Below, in pieces: positions 18,403 through 30,370 of a DNA stretch of 64,000 bases (position 1 is the first letter of the stretch; each line of letters starts with the position of its first letter). The position numbers were made by a program, and so were the translations under genes. Where the stretch lies: NCBI RefSeq assembly GCF_003333265.1, contig NZ_QOLB01000091.1:1-64000 (forward strand), in the 5' to 3' direction. A model generated the notes under the pieces. It saw nothing but the letters and a program-made list of their open reading frames with translations, searched no databases and had not been told where the DNA came from. The DNA comes from Candidatus Halocynthiibacter alkanivorans (GTDB taxonomy: Bacteria; Pseudomonadota; Alphaproteobacteria; Rhodobacterales; Rhodobacteraceae).

Positions 18403-18430
18403 CTGAGGGCGGGCAACCGCCCTCAGTTTC
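18403..18430 (+). terminator. Rho-independent terminator after the 94-residue gene
   Basis: A perfect 10-bp stem, CTGAGGGCGG (18403-18412) with CCGCCCTCAG (18417-18426), closed by a GCAA tetraloop and followed by TTTCC. The U-tract is short but the stem is strong. It separates the 94-residue gene from the next operon. Confidence 0.75.
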
Positions 18431-18577
18431 CAGAAGACATACAAATCGAAATGACCGCCATGTCCGTCTGAAATGCCGATAAGATCATCATGTGGGCAAC
18501 AGATTTGGAACGTACAAAACATCACACGGTTGCACGGAAGTTTGACTTGGTGTGTCGGCCTCAAAGGAGCGAAAGTA

Positions 18578-18751
18578 GTGACAGATTCTATGACAGGAAG
18601 TTCCGTTGGCATGATGCTGGCTATGGGCTCGTTTTGCGTTCTGATATTGGTGCTGATGCTGCTGTCGGTCGCAGCGCTTGTTAAATACCTGTCTGGCAAC
18701 CGCCAGAATATGAAACACGTGGAGAATTCCGATGCTGAATATGGACTTTAA
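18578..18751 (+). CDS. Single-pass mini membrane protein
   Basis: A 57-residue protein starting at GTG 18578, which has AAAGGAG nine bases upstream; an in-frame ATG at 18590 is a weaker alternative. One long hydrophobic helix (about residues 10-33, with MLAMGSFCVLILVLMLL) is followed by a short polar tail. Its last 20 bases overlap the start of the bicupin gene, so the two are translationally coupled. No family was recognised. The coupling suggests a membrane partner or anchor for the bicupin or for later genes in this thiol-related cluster. Confidence 0.65.
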   Translation: MTDSMTGSSVGMMLAMGSFCVLILVLMLLSVAALVKYLSGNRQNMKHVENSDAEYGL

Positions 18752-19382
18752 ACAACGCGTGGTCATCGACACGCAGCAACAAGACTGGCTGGCAAGCCCG
18801 AGCAAAGGTGTCTCGCGCAAACCACTGGCGCGTGAAGACGCGGAACGCGGGCACGCAACCAGCATCGTGCGCTTTGAGGCCGGCTCGGCTTTTAGCGAGC
18901 ATACCCACCCGGGTGGCGAAGAAATTCTGGTGCTGGAAGGCACGTTTTCCGACGAAAATGGCGACTACCCGGCGGGCAGTTATATCCGCAACCCTGAAGG
19001 ATCGCACCATGCGCCGTTCAGCAAAGAGGGCTGCGTATTGCTGGTCAAACTGCATCAGTTTGAAGACGGTGACGATGAACAACTGACAATCGACACCAAC
19101 AGCACGGACTGGTTTGAAGGTCATGGAAACCTGCAAGTCATGCCGCTGCATAACTTTAACGGCGCATCGACAGCGCTGGTGCACTGGCCGGCGGGCGAGC
19201 AGTTTCTGCCGCATGTGCATTCTGGTGGTGAAGAGATTTATGTCATCAGCGGTGAGTTCATCGATGAGCACGGCCGTTACCCTGCCGGCAGCTGGATCAG
19301 AAGCCCTCATATGAGCAAGCATGACCCCCGCGTTGAAGTGGACACCACGATTCTGGTTAAGGTCGGGCACCTGCGGCCCTGA
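18732..19382 (+). CDS. Bicupin protein, ChrR-like
   Basis: A 216-residue cytoplasmic protein of two cupin domains (about 30-105 and 130-210). Each has a metal-binding pattern: HTHPGGEE...G around residues 56-63 and HVHSGGEE around 158-165, with the second-motif PAGSYIRNPEGSHH and PAGSWIRSPHMSKH. The layout matches the ChrR-like cupin family related to the C-terminal domain of anti-sigma factor ChrR; no zinc-binding anti-sigma N-domain is present, so it is not an anti-sigma factor itself. The start overlaps the mini membrane protein gene. A dioxygenase or redox/peroxide-response role is possible but unproven. Confidence 0.82.
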   Translation: MLNMDFKQRVVIDTQQQDWLASPSKGVSRKPLAREDAERGHATSIVRFEAGSAFSEHTHPGGEEILVLEGTFSDENGDYPAGSYIRNPEGSHHAPFSKEGCVLLVKLHQFEDGDDEQLTIDTNSTDWFEGHGNLQVMPLHNFNGASTALVHWPAGEQFLPHVHSGGEEIYVISGEFIDEHGRYPAGSWIRSPHMSKHDPRVEVDTTILVKVGHLRP

Positions 19383-19506
19383 CCAGGGCGCGGGGCAATG
19401 AAAATCGCCGCGACAGAAGAAACGCCATGCACTGCAGTCCGCAAACGCGGACAGCAAAAACGAAATGATGGCCAATGACTGGCCATCCCCATCTCAGGAG
19501 AAGCCC

Positions 19507-19887
19507 ATGTCCAAATCCATCATGAATGACGTCGCCGACGCAAAATCAGCTGTGCCGTCAATCAGCCCTGAAGAACTCATCAAAGTACTGGGCCAGGACA
19601 ATGTCCTGGTGGTTGACGTCCGCGATGCGCCAGAACTAGCCGGCACCGGAAAAGTCAAAGGCGCGCTCAACGTGTCGCGGGGCATGTTGGAGTTTCGCGC
19701 CGATGGAACGACCAAATTCCACGACGCCAGGTTTTCAAAAGACAAGATGATCGTAACCTATTGCTCTTCAGGAGGGCGCGCGGCACTGGCGGCGAAGGCT
19801 CTTATGGATCTTGGCTATCGTGACGTGAGACGGCTGGGCACCATTTCGGACTGGGTCGACGCCGGCGGGGAAGTTGAGCAGCCATAA
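19507..19887 (+). CDS. Single-domain rhodanese
   Basis: A 126-residue sulfurtransferase domain. The active-site loop is CSSGGRA with catalytic Cys86, preceded by the strand MIVTY; VVDVRDAPELAGTGKVKGALNV is the family CH2A-like segment. Cysteine persulfide transfer to cyanide or a thiol acceptor is the family reaction. The ATG at 19507 has AGGAG six bases upstream. It lies 124 bases after the bicupin gene on the same strand and 1.8 kb before a persulfide dioxygenase/rhodanese fusion, supporting a local sulfane-sulfur theme. Confidence 0.9.
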   Translation: MSKSIMNDVADAKSAVPSISPEELIKVLGQDNVLVVDVRDAPELAGTGKVKGALNVSRGMLEFRADGTTKFHDARFSKDKMIVTYCSSGGRAALAAKALMDLGYRDVRRLGTISDWVDAGGEVEQP

Positions 19888-20149
19888 ACCAGATGTCGTT
19901 TCGTTTCTGGGCGTTAAAACGATCCGCTGACGCTCAGGGATTGGCGCCGCGAAAGCACAGGCAGGGCGGGCTGTCGGGGATTCTGAAGAGGTTCAGACAC
20001 GGGATCAGTCTGAACAGCAATGCCCTGGTTTCGCTTTGGTCATATTCAGTTTCAGATTCAACCATTGACATTCAATTGATCGATTGAATAATGAAACAAC
20101 TACATCCTCCTTTGCAACCCGTGCTCCGACGAACCGAAAGCAACGCCTC

Positions 20150-20347
20150 ATGTCCGTATACGTCCCAATCCCCCTTCAGGCCGTTGGCACTGACTGTGCC
20201 GCAACCACTGCAGTCTGTAGCAAATATATAGATCCGTTTCTGAATTCACGTCCTGGCGCGGTGAGCAAATCGCTTCTGAAAAGGGCTCAAACCTCAAATT
20301 TCAACAGCGCAGAAACCTCTAAACTGACGAACGGACCAAGACGTTGA
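20150..20347 (+). pseudogene. Truncated paralogue of the 94-residue barrel protein
   Basis: The first 47 or so codons resemble the start of the 18061 gene: both read SKY, then PFLN, then SKSLL at matching positions, and the DNA is similar there too. After about position 20290 the resemblance stops and the frame runs into unrelated sequence, ending inside the start of the MFS gene. The second half of the fold is lost, so the copy is probably dead. A 7-bp inverted repeat (20070-20089) lies upstream. It points to an old local duplication. Confidence 0.65.
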
Positions 20348-21555
20348 CCCATGTATCTGACCAAAAACGCAATGTGCTGGTGCTTGCCGGTGCCCAGGCC
20401 CTGTTTCAAACCAGCTCGGTGCTGACCATGACCCTTGCGGGTCTGGTTGGCTTTCTGCTTGCAACGGACAAAAGCCTCGCCACCCTGCCGGTTGCGGCGA
20501 TGATGGTGGCGGTTGCAGCGGTTTTGATCCCGGCCTCGCTGGTGATGCAGCGCTATGGGCGCAAAGCCGGCTTTCAAATCGGCTCTATGCTGGGGGTTTT
20601 CGCCGGATTGGCCGCCGCAGCGGCGATCTGGTCCGGGAGTTTCTGGCTGTTTGTAGGTGCCACGATGCTGATGGGCGGCTTTCAGGCCTTTGCGCAATAT
20701 TACCGGTTTGCCGCCGCAGAGGCCGCCGATGACAAGTTCCGCAGCCGGGCCATTTCCTGGGTGATTGCAGGCGGGCTGGTTGCGGCATTCGCCGGGCCGA
20801 ATATTGCCAGGGTAACTCAGGATATCGGTCCGGTGTCCTATATCGTTCCATTTTTGGCACTGTCGGCGCTGTCGCTCGTCTCAATGGCCCTGCTAACCCG
20901 CCTTTCCCTGCCAGATGTCGCGACCGGCGCGTCTGCAGAAAGCACCGCTGCCCAGGAACCCGCCCGCAGCCTGTGGGAAATCATGGGTCAAAAAGTGTTT
21001 CTGACCGCGCTCATTGGTTCGACGGTCGGGTTCAGCATGATGATTATGGTGATGACGGCCACACCGCTGGCGATGCAGATGCAAGACTATCTGCCCGGGG
21101 ATTTTGCCACAGTGATCCAGTGGCACGTGCTGGCGATGTTCCTGCCATCGTTCTTTACCGGCAGCCTGATTGCGCGCTTTGGCGTCCTTTCGGTCATGGC
21201 GATGGGTATTGGCTTTATTGCAGGGCATGTCGCCATCGCGATGAGTGGAACTAGTTTTTGGCATTTTCTCTCCGGATTAGTTTTGATGGGGCTTGGGTGG
21301 AATTTTCTGTTCATCGGCGGCACGACGCTGCTGACGGAAGCATACCGCCCGGCTGAGAAAGCCAAGACACAAGCCGCGCATGATTTCCTGATGTTTGGCG
21401 CCGTCAGCCTTGCCTCGTTTTCCGCAGGCGGGCTGCTTGAACGCTGGGGCTGGGACGCGGTGACGCAGGCAGTGGTGCCGTTTCTTTTCATTGCGATCAT
21501 CGCCGTTCTGAGCCTGGCCATATCCCGGAGAAACCTCAGGCTTTCAGAAATTTGA
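20344..21555 (+). CDS. Major facilitator superfamily transporter
   Basis: A 403-residue inner-membrane carrier with about twelve hydrophobic helices in two halves joined by a polar loop near residues 190-210. The motif QRYGRKAGFQIGS (about 69-81) corresponds to the MFS loop 2-3 signature. The only start that keeps helix 1 whole is TTG at 20344, which overlaps the stop of the decayed paralogue; its ribosome-binding site is weak, so the start is uncertain. It sits between a rhodanese and a persulfide dioxygenase gene. The substrate is unknown; a sulfur compound is only a neighbourhood guess. Confidence 0.85.
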   Translation: MTHVSDQKRNVLVLAGAQALFQTSSVLTMTLAGLVGFLLATDKSLATLPVAAMMVAVAAVLIPASLVMQRYGRKAGFQIGSMLGVFAGLAAAAAIWSGSFWLFVGATMLMGGFQAFAQYYRFAAAEAADDKFRSRAISWVIAGGLVAAFAGPNIARVTQDIGPVSYIVPFLALSALSLVSMALLTRLSLPDVATGASAESTAAQEPARSLWEIMGQKVFLTALIGSTVGFSMMIMVMTATPLAMQMQDYLPGDFATVIQWHVLAMFLPSFFTGSLIARFGVLSVMAMGIGFIAGHVAIAMSGTSFWHFLSGLVLMGLGWNFLFIGGTTLLTEAYRPAEKAKTQAAHDFLMFGAVSLASFSAGGLLERWGWDAVTQAVVPFLFIAIIAVLSLAISRRNLRLSEI

Positions 21556-21696
21556 CGCCCCTGCTGGCCGCCGCAAGCAGGGAAAAATTCAGCCTGACGA
21601 CCTGCCGCTGAACACTTTGGCCTGCCTGCGGCGGCGCCCGGCTTACAAAATTCGCGATTTCGTCCTATGATGGCGCGCAAAAGAAGGAGACCAAAC

Positions 21697-22731
21697 ATGC
21701 TCTTCCGACAACTTTTTGACAAAACCTCCAGCACTTACACCTATCTTCTGGCCAGTCGGCGCGGCGGCGAAGCGCTATTGATTGATCCGGTTTTTGAGCA
21801 GACGCAGCGCTATCTGAAGCTGCTGGAAGAGCTGGATCTGAAGCTGGTAAAAGTTGTCGACACCCATGTTCATGCCGACCACGTCAGTGCCATGGGCAAA
21901 CTTCGTGACGCGACCCGCTGTGTCACGGTTATGGGCGAAGAATCCCCCGCAGATGTGGTTTCCCTCCGCGTGCGGGACAATGATAAACTGACCATTGAAG
22001 GCGTCTCACTGACCGCGCTGCACACCCCGGGTCACACCATTGAAAGCTATAGTTTTCTGATGGGGGACCGGGTGTTTACCGGCGACACGCTGCTGATCCG
22101 CGGCACCGGGCGCACCGATTTTCAGAATGGCGACCCCTATGATCAGTATCACTCGATTTTCGACAGGCTGTTAAAACTGCCGGACAATACGCTGGTCTAT
22201 CCCGGTCACGATTATAAGGGCGACACCGTCAGCACCATAGAAGAAGAAAAAGCCTGGAACCCGCGTTTGCAAGTGCGTTCGGCCGATGAATATGCCGAGA
22301 TCATGAACAATCTCAACCTTGCCAATCCGGCGATGATGGATGTGGCGGTGCCTGAAAACCTGCACCCTGGCCTGCGTTCATCCGCGCAGCACCGGGTGCC
22401 GGTCAGGGAAGTTGCCGATATCCTCGCTGGCTGGCCGCTGAAGGGGTGCCGCTTTATTGACATTCGCGAGACAAGCGAACGCCGCCGTTATGGGGCGATC
22501 CCTGGCTCGATCCATGCGCCCTACGGCCATTTCGACCAGTATTTCAAGTCCTCTGAGGCGCTTGCTGCCCGCGAAAACTCTGACTGTTTCCTGCTCTATT
22601 GTGCAGTTGGCGAGCGCTCCACGCTTGCGGTGGAAATCGCCTCTGAACTCGGGCTGACAAATGTGTCACATATTCCCGGCGGGTTCACGGCCTGGATGAA
22701 CGCAGGCGGACCGGTCGAAGAGATCAGCTGA
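21697..22731 (+). CDS. Persulfide dioxygenase-like MBL-rhodanese fusion
   Basis: A 344-residue cytoplasmic protein. Residues 1-235 form an ETHE1-type metallo-beta-lactamase domain with ligands H57-x-H59-x-D61-H62, His113, Asp130 and His171. Residues about 245-344 form a rhodanese domain with Cys302 in YCAVGERS. ETHE1 enzymes oxidise glutathione persulfide to sulfite; fusion to a rhodanese couples this to sulfur transfer. The ATG at 21697 has AAGGAG seven bases upstream, so an upstream 10-residue extension is unlikely. A weak terminator follows at 22736. Confidence 0.92.
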   Translation: MLFRQLFDKTSSTYTYLLASRRGGEALLIDPVFEQTQRYLKLLEELDLKLVKVVDTHVHADHVSAMGKLRDATRCVTVMGEESPADVVSLRVRDNDKLTIEGVSLTALHTPGHTIESYSFLMGDRVFTGDTLLIRGTGRTDFQNGDPYDQYHSIFDRLLKLPDNTLVYPGHDYKGDTVSTIEEEKAWNPRLQVRSADEYAEIMNNLNLANPAMMDVAVPENLHPGLRSSAQHRVPVREVADILAGWPLKGCRFIDIRETSERRRYGAIPGSIHAPYGHFDQYFKSSEALAARENSDCFLLYCAVGERSTLAVEIASELGLTNVSHIPGGFTAWMNAGGPVEEIS

Positions 22732-22735
22732 TCAC

Positions 22736-22756
22736 AGCCCCAATACGGGGCTTTCC
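22736..22756 (+). terminator. Short Rho-independent terminator
   Basis: AGCCCC (22736-22741) and GGGGCT (22747-22752) around AATAC, followed by TTTCC-like bases, start 5 bases after the persulfide dioxygenase stop. The stem is short and the U-tract is poor. The remaining bases to 23032 hold no recognised gene. Confidence 0.6.
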
Positions 22757-23032
22757 TGAGGTTTCGGTGCGGCTGGGCCATAATCCCCCTGGGTTCAGAC
22801 CGTTCTCCCTGAAGGTTTTGGAGATAACGGAGTTGACGCTGCCTCGCTGACCGCGCTCTATCTGCGAGCCAGGTGGTCACATTGGGGTATTCAGAGCGTT
22901 GCAAACCAGTCAAAACAATCCCGCCGGCATGTCCCTGGCCTCAAGTCTGTCCGCAACGACAGGCCCTTTTCAGCGCGGCCAGCCTGCTTGCCCGGTCCCG
23001 TCGAGCGCAGCCACCAAAATCTCAAAGAAAAT

Positions 23033-24055
23033 ATGGGGAAACAATCAGTGACGGAAAAGATGTCATCAACCATGCGCTGCTGGGTCGCCGGGGAAGAACC
23101 CGGGCTTGAAAATATGGAACTGACAACACGCCCGAGACCTGTAGCAAAACCTGGATATGTTGTGGTCAAAACCGAAGCGGCTGCGTTGAACTTTTCCGAT
23201 ATTCTGATGGTTGACGAAAAATACCAGGTCCGCCCGCCGCGCCCGTTCACCCCTGGTCAGGAAGTGGCAGGCACAATTGTGGAAGTCGCAGCGGTCAGCC
23301 AGTGGAACGTTGGGGACCGGATCGCCAGTAAAGTCCTCTGGGGCGGCTTCGCGGAATATACCTCGGTGCGCGAGGATATGATGATCCCGGTTCCCGACCA
23401 GATGAGTTTTTCTGAGGCGGCCGCTCTGCCGGTGGTCTATCTGACATCTATGGTGGCGCTGCACGATTGTGTCTCTGTCGGCCCTGATGACCGCGTGCTG
23501 GTCCATGCGGCAGCGGGCGGCGTTGGCCTTGCGGCGGTGGAAATTGCCCATGCTGCCGGCGCTCAGGTGATCGCCACCGCAGGCAGCACTGACAAACTGG
23601 CGCTGGCCGCCGAGCACGGCGCGGACGTGCTGATCAACTACCGGGACGAGGACTGGAAAGACCAGGTCAATGCCGCCACAGACGGGCTTGGCGCCACGAT
23701 CATCGTGGACCCGGTTGGCGGCGATGTGGCCATTCAGAGTCTGCGCTGCATTGCGCGGCGCGGCGCGCTTTTGATTGTCGGTTTTGCCTCGGGTAAAATT
23801 GCGCAACTGCCTTCAAATTACCTGCTGCTGAAAAATGTCACCGCCAGAGGTGTGGTGTTGGATCACGACCGTGACGCAGACGTGATCCGGCGTTTGACCG
23901 GGCTGACCGCCGCGTTGCTGGAGCAGGGGAAGATCAAACCGGTTGTGGACACCCGGTTTGAGCTTTCTGACCTGCCACAGGCGCTCAAGGCGCTCGGGCG
24001 GCGCGAAACGGTTGGCAAACTGGTCTTGCGAGTTCACTCGCAGGACGTGGCATGA
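23033..24055 (+). CDS. NADPH:quinone oxidoreductase family protein (zinc-free MDR)
   Basis: A medium-chain reductase of about 340 residues that transfers hydride from NADPH to quinones or enals. The N-terminal GroES-like domain has ALNFSDILM and PFTPGQEVAGTI. The nucleotide-binding fold shows VHAAAGGVGLAAVEIAHAAGA with the AxxGGVG turn. The usual zinc-binding cysteines are absent, as in QOR-type members. The exact start is unclear: ATG 23033, GTG 23048 and ATG 23060 all have modest ribosome-binding sites. It is the last plus-strand gene before the convergent katG and fits an oxidative/electrophile-stress setting. Confidence 0.88.
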   Translation: MGKQSVTEKMSSTMRCWVAGEEPGLENMELTTRPRPVAKPGYVVVKTEAAALNFSDILMVDEKYQVRPPRPFTPGQEVAGTIVEVAAVSQWNVGDRIASKVLWGGFAEYTSVREDMMIPVPDQMSFSEAAALPVVYLTSMVALHDCVSVGPDDRVLVHAAAGGVGLAAVEIAHAAGAQVIATAGSTDKLALAAEHGADVLINYRDEDWKDQVNAATDGLGATIIVDPVGGDVAIQSLRCIARRGALLIVGFASGKIAQLPSNYLLLKNVTARGVVLDHDRDADVIRRLTGLTAALLEQGKIKPVVDTRFELSDLPQALKALGRRETVGKLVLRVHSQDVA

Positions 24056-24319
24056 GCGGCGCTGAACCCTGAACGACATCCGCATTCCGGATCTGACCCG
24101 GGGATGTCGGGGCTGTGTTGCACTTCCGTGCTTACTGTCCAGGGGTTGGGGATATCAGGATCGGGATGCCCGGGTTCGGTGATCGAAGCTGACATGCGCC
24201 AAAAGGCGCAAAATGTTTTCAGAAAATAAGCCCGGAGGGAATTTAGCTGCGTCGCCCTGAGGCTGCCTGCGGGACATTCCGTGCACGGCGGGTTCTGCTG
24301 AGCAACGGTAGTACGAAAG

Positions 24320-24354
24320 GTAAATGGGCGCAGCTTCGGGGAAGCCGCGCCCAT
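24320..24354 (-). terminator. Terminator of katG
   Basis: ATGGGCGCAGCTTC (24324-24337) pairs with GAAGCCGCGCCCAT (24341-24354) with one mismatch and a 3-nt loop. Read on the minus strand it is followed by TTTACCTTT. It lies about 20 bases past the katG stop. The rest of 24056-24319 holds no recognised gene. Confidence 0.75.
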
Positions 24355-24373
24355 CAATTCGGATCGGTTCAGA

Positions 24374-27473
<3,100 letters not shown>

Positions 27474-27917
27474 GTGATCTGTGAAACTATTCTGGCGGGT
27501 GGCGGCGCCCACTGGGGGCTGCGCGTCTCCGTCCGCGACAGGCATTGCGAAATGGACCCTGCATGCCTGCGGGACGTTTCTCTGACAAAAGCCCGTCAAT
27601 ACGCTGAAAAATGGCGCGCCGTTCTTCGTCTGGGCAAAAACCAGGTCAAGGCGTGGAAGACGCAAAGACGGCAAATGTCAGGACAGGCCATACCCTTGAA
27701 AAAGTTGCCGCTGAAACATTTGGGCAGCGGAAAGCCGAACTCAGCGGGAATGGGACGGCGGGCCGGCGAAACTCACGTCTCACGGTTCATGGGTTTCTGC
27801 ATATGGGGAATTCATCTATGTCTGGAACGCCTGAAACATTGTACAATTCAGTGGCAGGTCACGGGGCCTGCCCCCAGGCACTTGCACCCCGCCCGTTCAC
27901 ATCGCTTCCCCTGTTAA
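27474..27917 (+). pseudogene. Decayed tyrosine recombinase (phage/island integrase) remnant
   Basis: Two overlapping frames together spell the N-terminal part of a P4-type integrase. The first (27474 to about 27670) gives GGAHWGLRVSV, CEMDPACLRDVSLTKAR and the following arm-binding helix. The second (about 27660-27790) gives HTLEKVAAETFGQRKAEL and GTAGRRNSRLTVH, matching the core-binding domain. The frame change and the absence of the catalytic R-H-R-Y region show it is dead. It marks the edge of a former island next to katG; no attachment site or tRNA was recognised. Confidence 0.65.
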
Positions 27918-27930
27918 GTGAGACTTAATC

Positions 27931-28986
27931 ATGCCCCTTTCCAAGCCGCCTGCAGTCAACACGTCTGTCGAGGAACGCCAGACCAACGCGGCGGCCCGCC
28001 GCGCCAAAGGCGAGTTCGTTCGCGGTATCAGCGGGTTTCGCTCTGTTCTGGGTAAAGACGCCGACTTCCCCGCCGAGCCGGGCCGCTACCACCTTTTTGT
28101 TGCGCTGAACTGCCCGTGGTGCCACCGGGTGACACTGGCGCGAAATATCCTTGGCCTGGCTGACAGCATCACCCTGGACGTCGCCTTTCCCAGCCGGACA
28201 AATGGCGACGACGCTGTTGAGGCAAACCGCTGGGAATTCAACCCGCAACGGATCGCGCCCCTGACGGGAACGACGTTGCCGGAATGCACAGCAGAGACCG
28301 GCACAGGTCAGCAGTTCCGGCTGGCCAAACAGATCTACGAGGCTGAGGGTTCGGATGAAGCCAGCGTGCCGATCCTCTACGACAAGAAGACCAGCCGGAT
28401 CGTGGCAAATGAAAGCGCCGAAATTATCCGGATGTTGAATGCGCAGGCCGGTCGGCTCGGCAGCACCCTGCCTGACACGGCCCGGCCCGATCTATATCCA
28501 TCAGGCGATGAAAACGCGCCTCTGCGTGCAGAGATCGACACGCTGAATGAGCAGATTTACACTCACATCAACAATGGCGCCTACAAAGCGGGATTCTCCT
28601 CCAGCCAGGAGGTCTACGCCGAAGCCTTCGCGACCTATTTTGATACCCTGGGCGCGCTGGAGGCACGGCTCAAAGCCGATGACCGTCCCTACCTCGCCGG
28701 CGACAGGTTCACCGAGGCTGACCTGCGCCTGTTCCCAACGCTCTACCGGCACGATCCGGTGTATTATGTGCGGATGAAGCTGAACGGTGCCATGATCCTC
28801 GACTACCCACATCTCTGGCGCTGGTTGTGCCGCGTCTACGCGCTCCCGGGTGTGGCGGCGAGCAATTCGCTGGTGCACTGCCGGCAGGGATACTTTGGCC
28901 GGTCATGGAATAATGTTGTGCCGCTGGGACCGCTGCGTCCGATGGGCTATCCCGAAGCCTACGCCCATCCCGAACTGGCACGCTAG
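27931..28986 (+). CDS. Glutathionyl-hydroquinone reductase (Xi-class GST)
   Basis: Reduces glutathionyl-hydroquinones with glutathione; cytoplasmic, 351 residues, the normal size of the YqjG/PcpF family. The thioredoxin-like N-domain carries CPWCHR with catalytic Cys61. The helical C-domain has NNGAYKAGFSSSQEVY and PTLYRHDPVYYVRMKLN, both family hallmarks that place the Tyr residues at the active site. The ATG at 27931 is preceded by a GAG-containing weak ribosome-binding site. It is a lone gene next to the integrase remnant and katG, in keeping with quinone or oxidative stress defence. Confidence 0.93.
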   Translation: MPLSKPPAVNTSVEERQTNAAARRAKGEFVRGISGFRSVLGKDADFPAEPGRYHLFVALNCPWCHRVTLARNILGLADSITLDVAFPSRTNGDDAVEANRWEFNPQRIAPLTGTTLPECTAETGTGQQFRLAKQIYEAEGSDEASVPILYDKKTSRIVANESAEIIRMLNAQAGRLGSTLPDTARPDLYPSGDENAPLRAEIDTLNEQIYTHINNGAYKAGFSSSQEVYAEAFATYFDTLGALEARLKADDRPYLAGDRFTEADLRLFPTLYRHDPVYYVRMKLNGAMILDYPHLWRWLCRVYALPGVAASNSLVHCRQGYFGRSWNNVVPLGPLRPMGYPEAYAHPELAR

Positions 28987-29429
28987 CCGGGATACGCTCA
29001 AGACTTGCGGGCAAAGCTGTCAGACAAGGTGACCTGCTTTTCCCGCCTCACGGGCCGGTATTTGCTCCGCCGCTTACAGCCAGTTCTGACTTTCTTGGGT
29101 CCCTCAATATGCGCCTATATTTTCGGTATAATGAAGAATGGAATGGTGCCAGGCGTGCCGGGCAAATCTCCAGTGTCATATTTTGCGCACCATCGTCAGT
29201 TGCTTGTGGTGCAAGATCGGTGAACTCAGGGGCATTGCTCCGGTGCTTGTCAGCGGCCCCTCCCTATTCAAAATCGCTGGCTGGAGGCCTCCGCTTTCGG
29301 GCGTACCGTGCCGCGCGTGATCTCTGCTGCCCCCGCATGGTCCGGTTCCTGAGGGCGCCCTGTGCCGGGTACTGAACGTGTCTGTGGGCGTGCCCGCCGG
29401 CCCGTTCAGCGCCTGATCCGGATGAAGTT
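28987..29429. other. 443-bp gap between convergent genes
   Basis: This lies between the convergent hydroquinone reductase and LysR genes. No gene, terminator with a clear U-tract, or repeat was recognised. Confidence 0.5.
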
Positions 29430-30353
29430 TTACTCCGCCGAGGCAATTTCAGACTGAAACCAGTCGTAGATCTGATCCCGGCGTGTGGCTGGAATCCGGT
29501 TGGTTTCGAACTCGATAAATGTTGCGCCGGTCTGGTGGCTGATGCTCTGGCCAATTCTGATCAGATCGCCCCGTTTCAGGGACTCGTCAATCAGCCCGGA
29601 ATACCCCAGCGCAACGCCCTCGCCTTCAATCGCCGCCTGAATGGTGAACTGATAGGTGTCATAGACATACCGCAGATCCTCCGGCACAAACCCGATTTTC
29701 AGCGCCCGAAACCACTCTTCCCAGTCCAGCCGGTCAGAGCCACTGGACTGGCTGTACAATAGCGGCAGGTTGCGAAAACTTTCAGGCGCCAGTTCCCCGG
29801 TCACAGGAAATCCCTCTTTTTCCGCAAACCAGGGGCTGCAGACCGGAAAAATATCATCGGGGAAAAGAGGCCGCATTTCACGCCCAAGCCAGCACTTTTC
29901 TCCCCAGAGGATACGGATGTCGATCATTTTGGGGTCCAGAACCTCGGGAAATTCAGAGGCGATCAGACGCAGCTCAATACCGTCCAGCATTTTGCGCAGC
30001 CGCGAAAACCTCGATTGCAGCCACATGGAGGAAAAACTGAAGCCGCAGGCGATGGTCAGCTTTCTGCGGTCCGATTTCCGGGTGAGCTGGGAGGTCACGT
30101 TGTTGAGATGTTCGAGGCTGATCTCGACGGCGGACAACAGTTCACGCCCGTCCGCTGTGAGTTGCAGCTTGTTGTGATCCCGCTCGAACAGAAACAGGTT
30201 CAACCGCTCTTCAAGCGCTGAAATGCGCCGGCTTACCGCGGGCTGGGTCAGGTTCAGCTCCCGGGCGGCTTTGGTAAAGCTCTTGAGCCGTGCCGCGCTT
30301 TCAAAAACGTGAAGTGCGCCGAGAACGCCGGTCAGTGTTGGATATCTTTGCAT
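29430..30353 (-). CDS. LysR family regulator of the amino-acid cluster
   Basis: A 307-residue GcvA-like LysR regulator. The N-terminal helix-turn-helix includes SFTKAARELNLTQPAVSRRISALEERL (about 25-51), followed by FERD and an effector domain to the C-terminus. It is divergent from the amino-acid ABC operon with a 172-bp gap, the usual arrangement for a regulator of the next operon. An inverted repeat TTGCAT-N11-ATGCAA overlaps its own start codon (30348-30370) and may mediate autoregulation. No clear ribosome-binding site precedes the ATG. The inducer is unknown, presumably the transported amino acid or a product. Confidence 0.9.
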   Translation of the reverse strand: MQRYPTLTGVLGALHVFESAARLKSFTKAARELNLTQPAVSRRISALEERLNLFLFERDHNKLQLTADGRELLSAVEISLEHLNNVTSQLTRKSDRRKLTIACGFSFSSMWLQSRFSRLRKMLDGIELRLIASEFPEVLDPKMIDIRILWGEKCWLGREMRPLFPDDIFPVCSPWFAEKEGFPVTGELAPESFRNLPLLYSQSSGSDRLDWEEWFRALKIGFVPEDLRYVYDTYQFTIQAAIEGEGVALGYSGLIDESLKRGDLIRIGQSISHQTGATFIEFETNRIPATRRDQIYDWFQSEIASAE

Positions 30354-30370
30354 GCAAAAAAGTTATGCAA
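30348..30370. promoter_or_regulatory. Candidate LysR operator overlapping the regulator start
   Basis: Perfect 6-bp arms TTGCAT (30348-30353) and ATGCAA (30365-30370) spaced by 11 bases. The left arm contains the regulator's start codon. Position in a divergent LysR/operon gap suggests self-repression and control of the ABC operon. Confidence 0.45.

Noticed and set aside
18732-19382. Anti-sigma factor ChrR for the bicupin
   Set aside because: The N-terminal zinc-binding anti-sigma domain is absent and no ECF sigma gene is adjacent.
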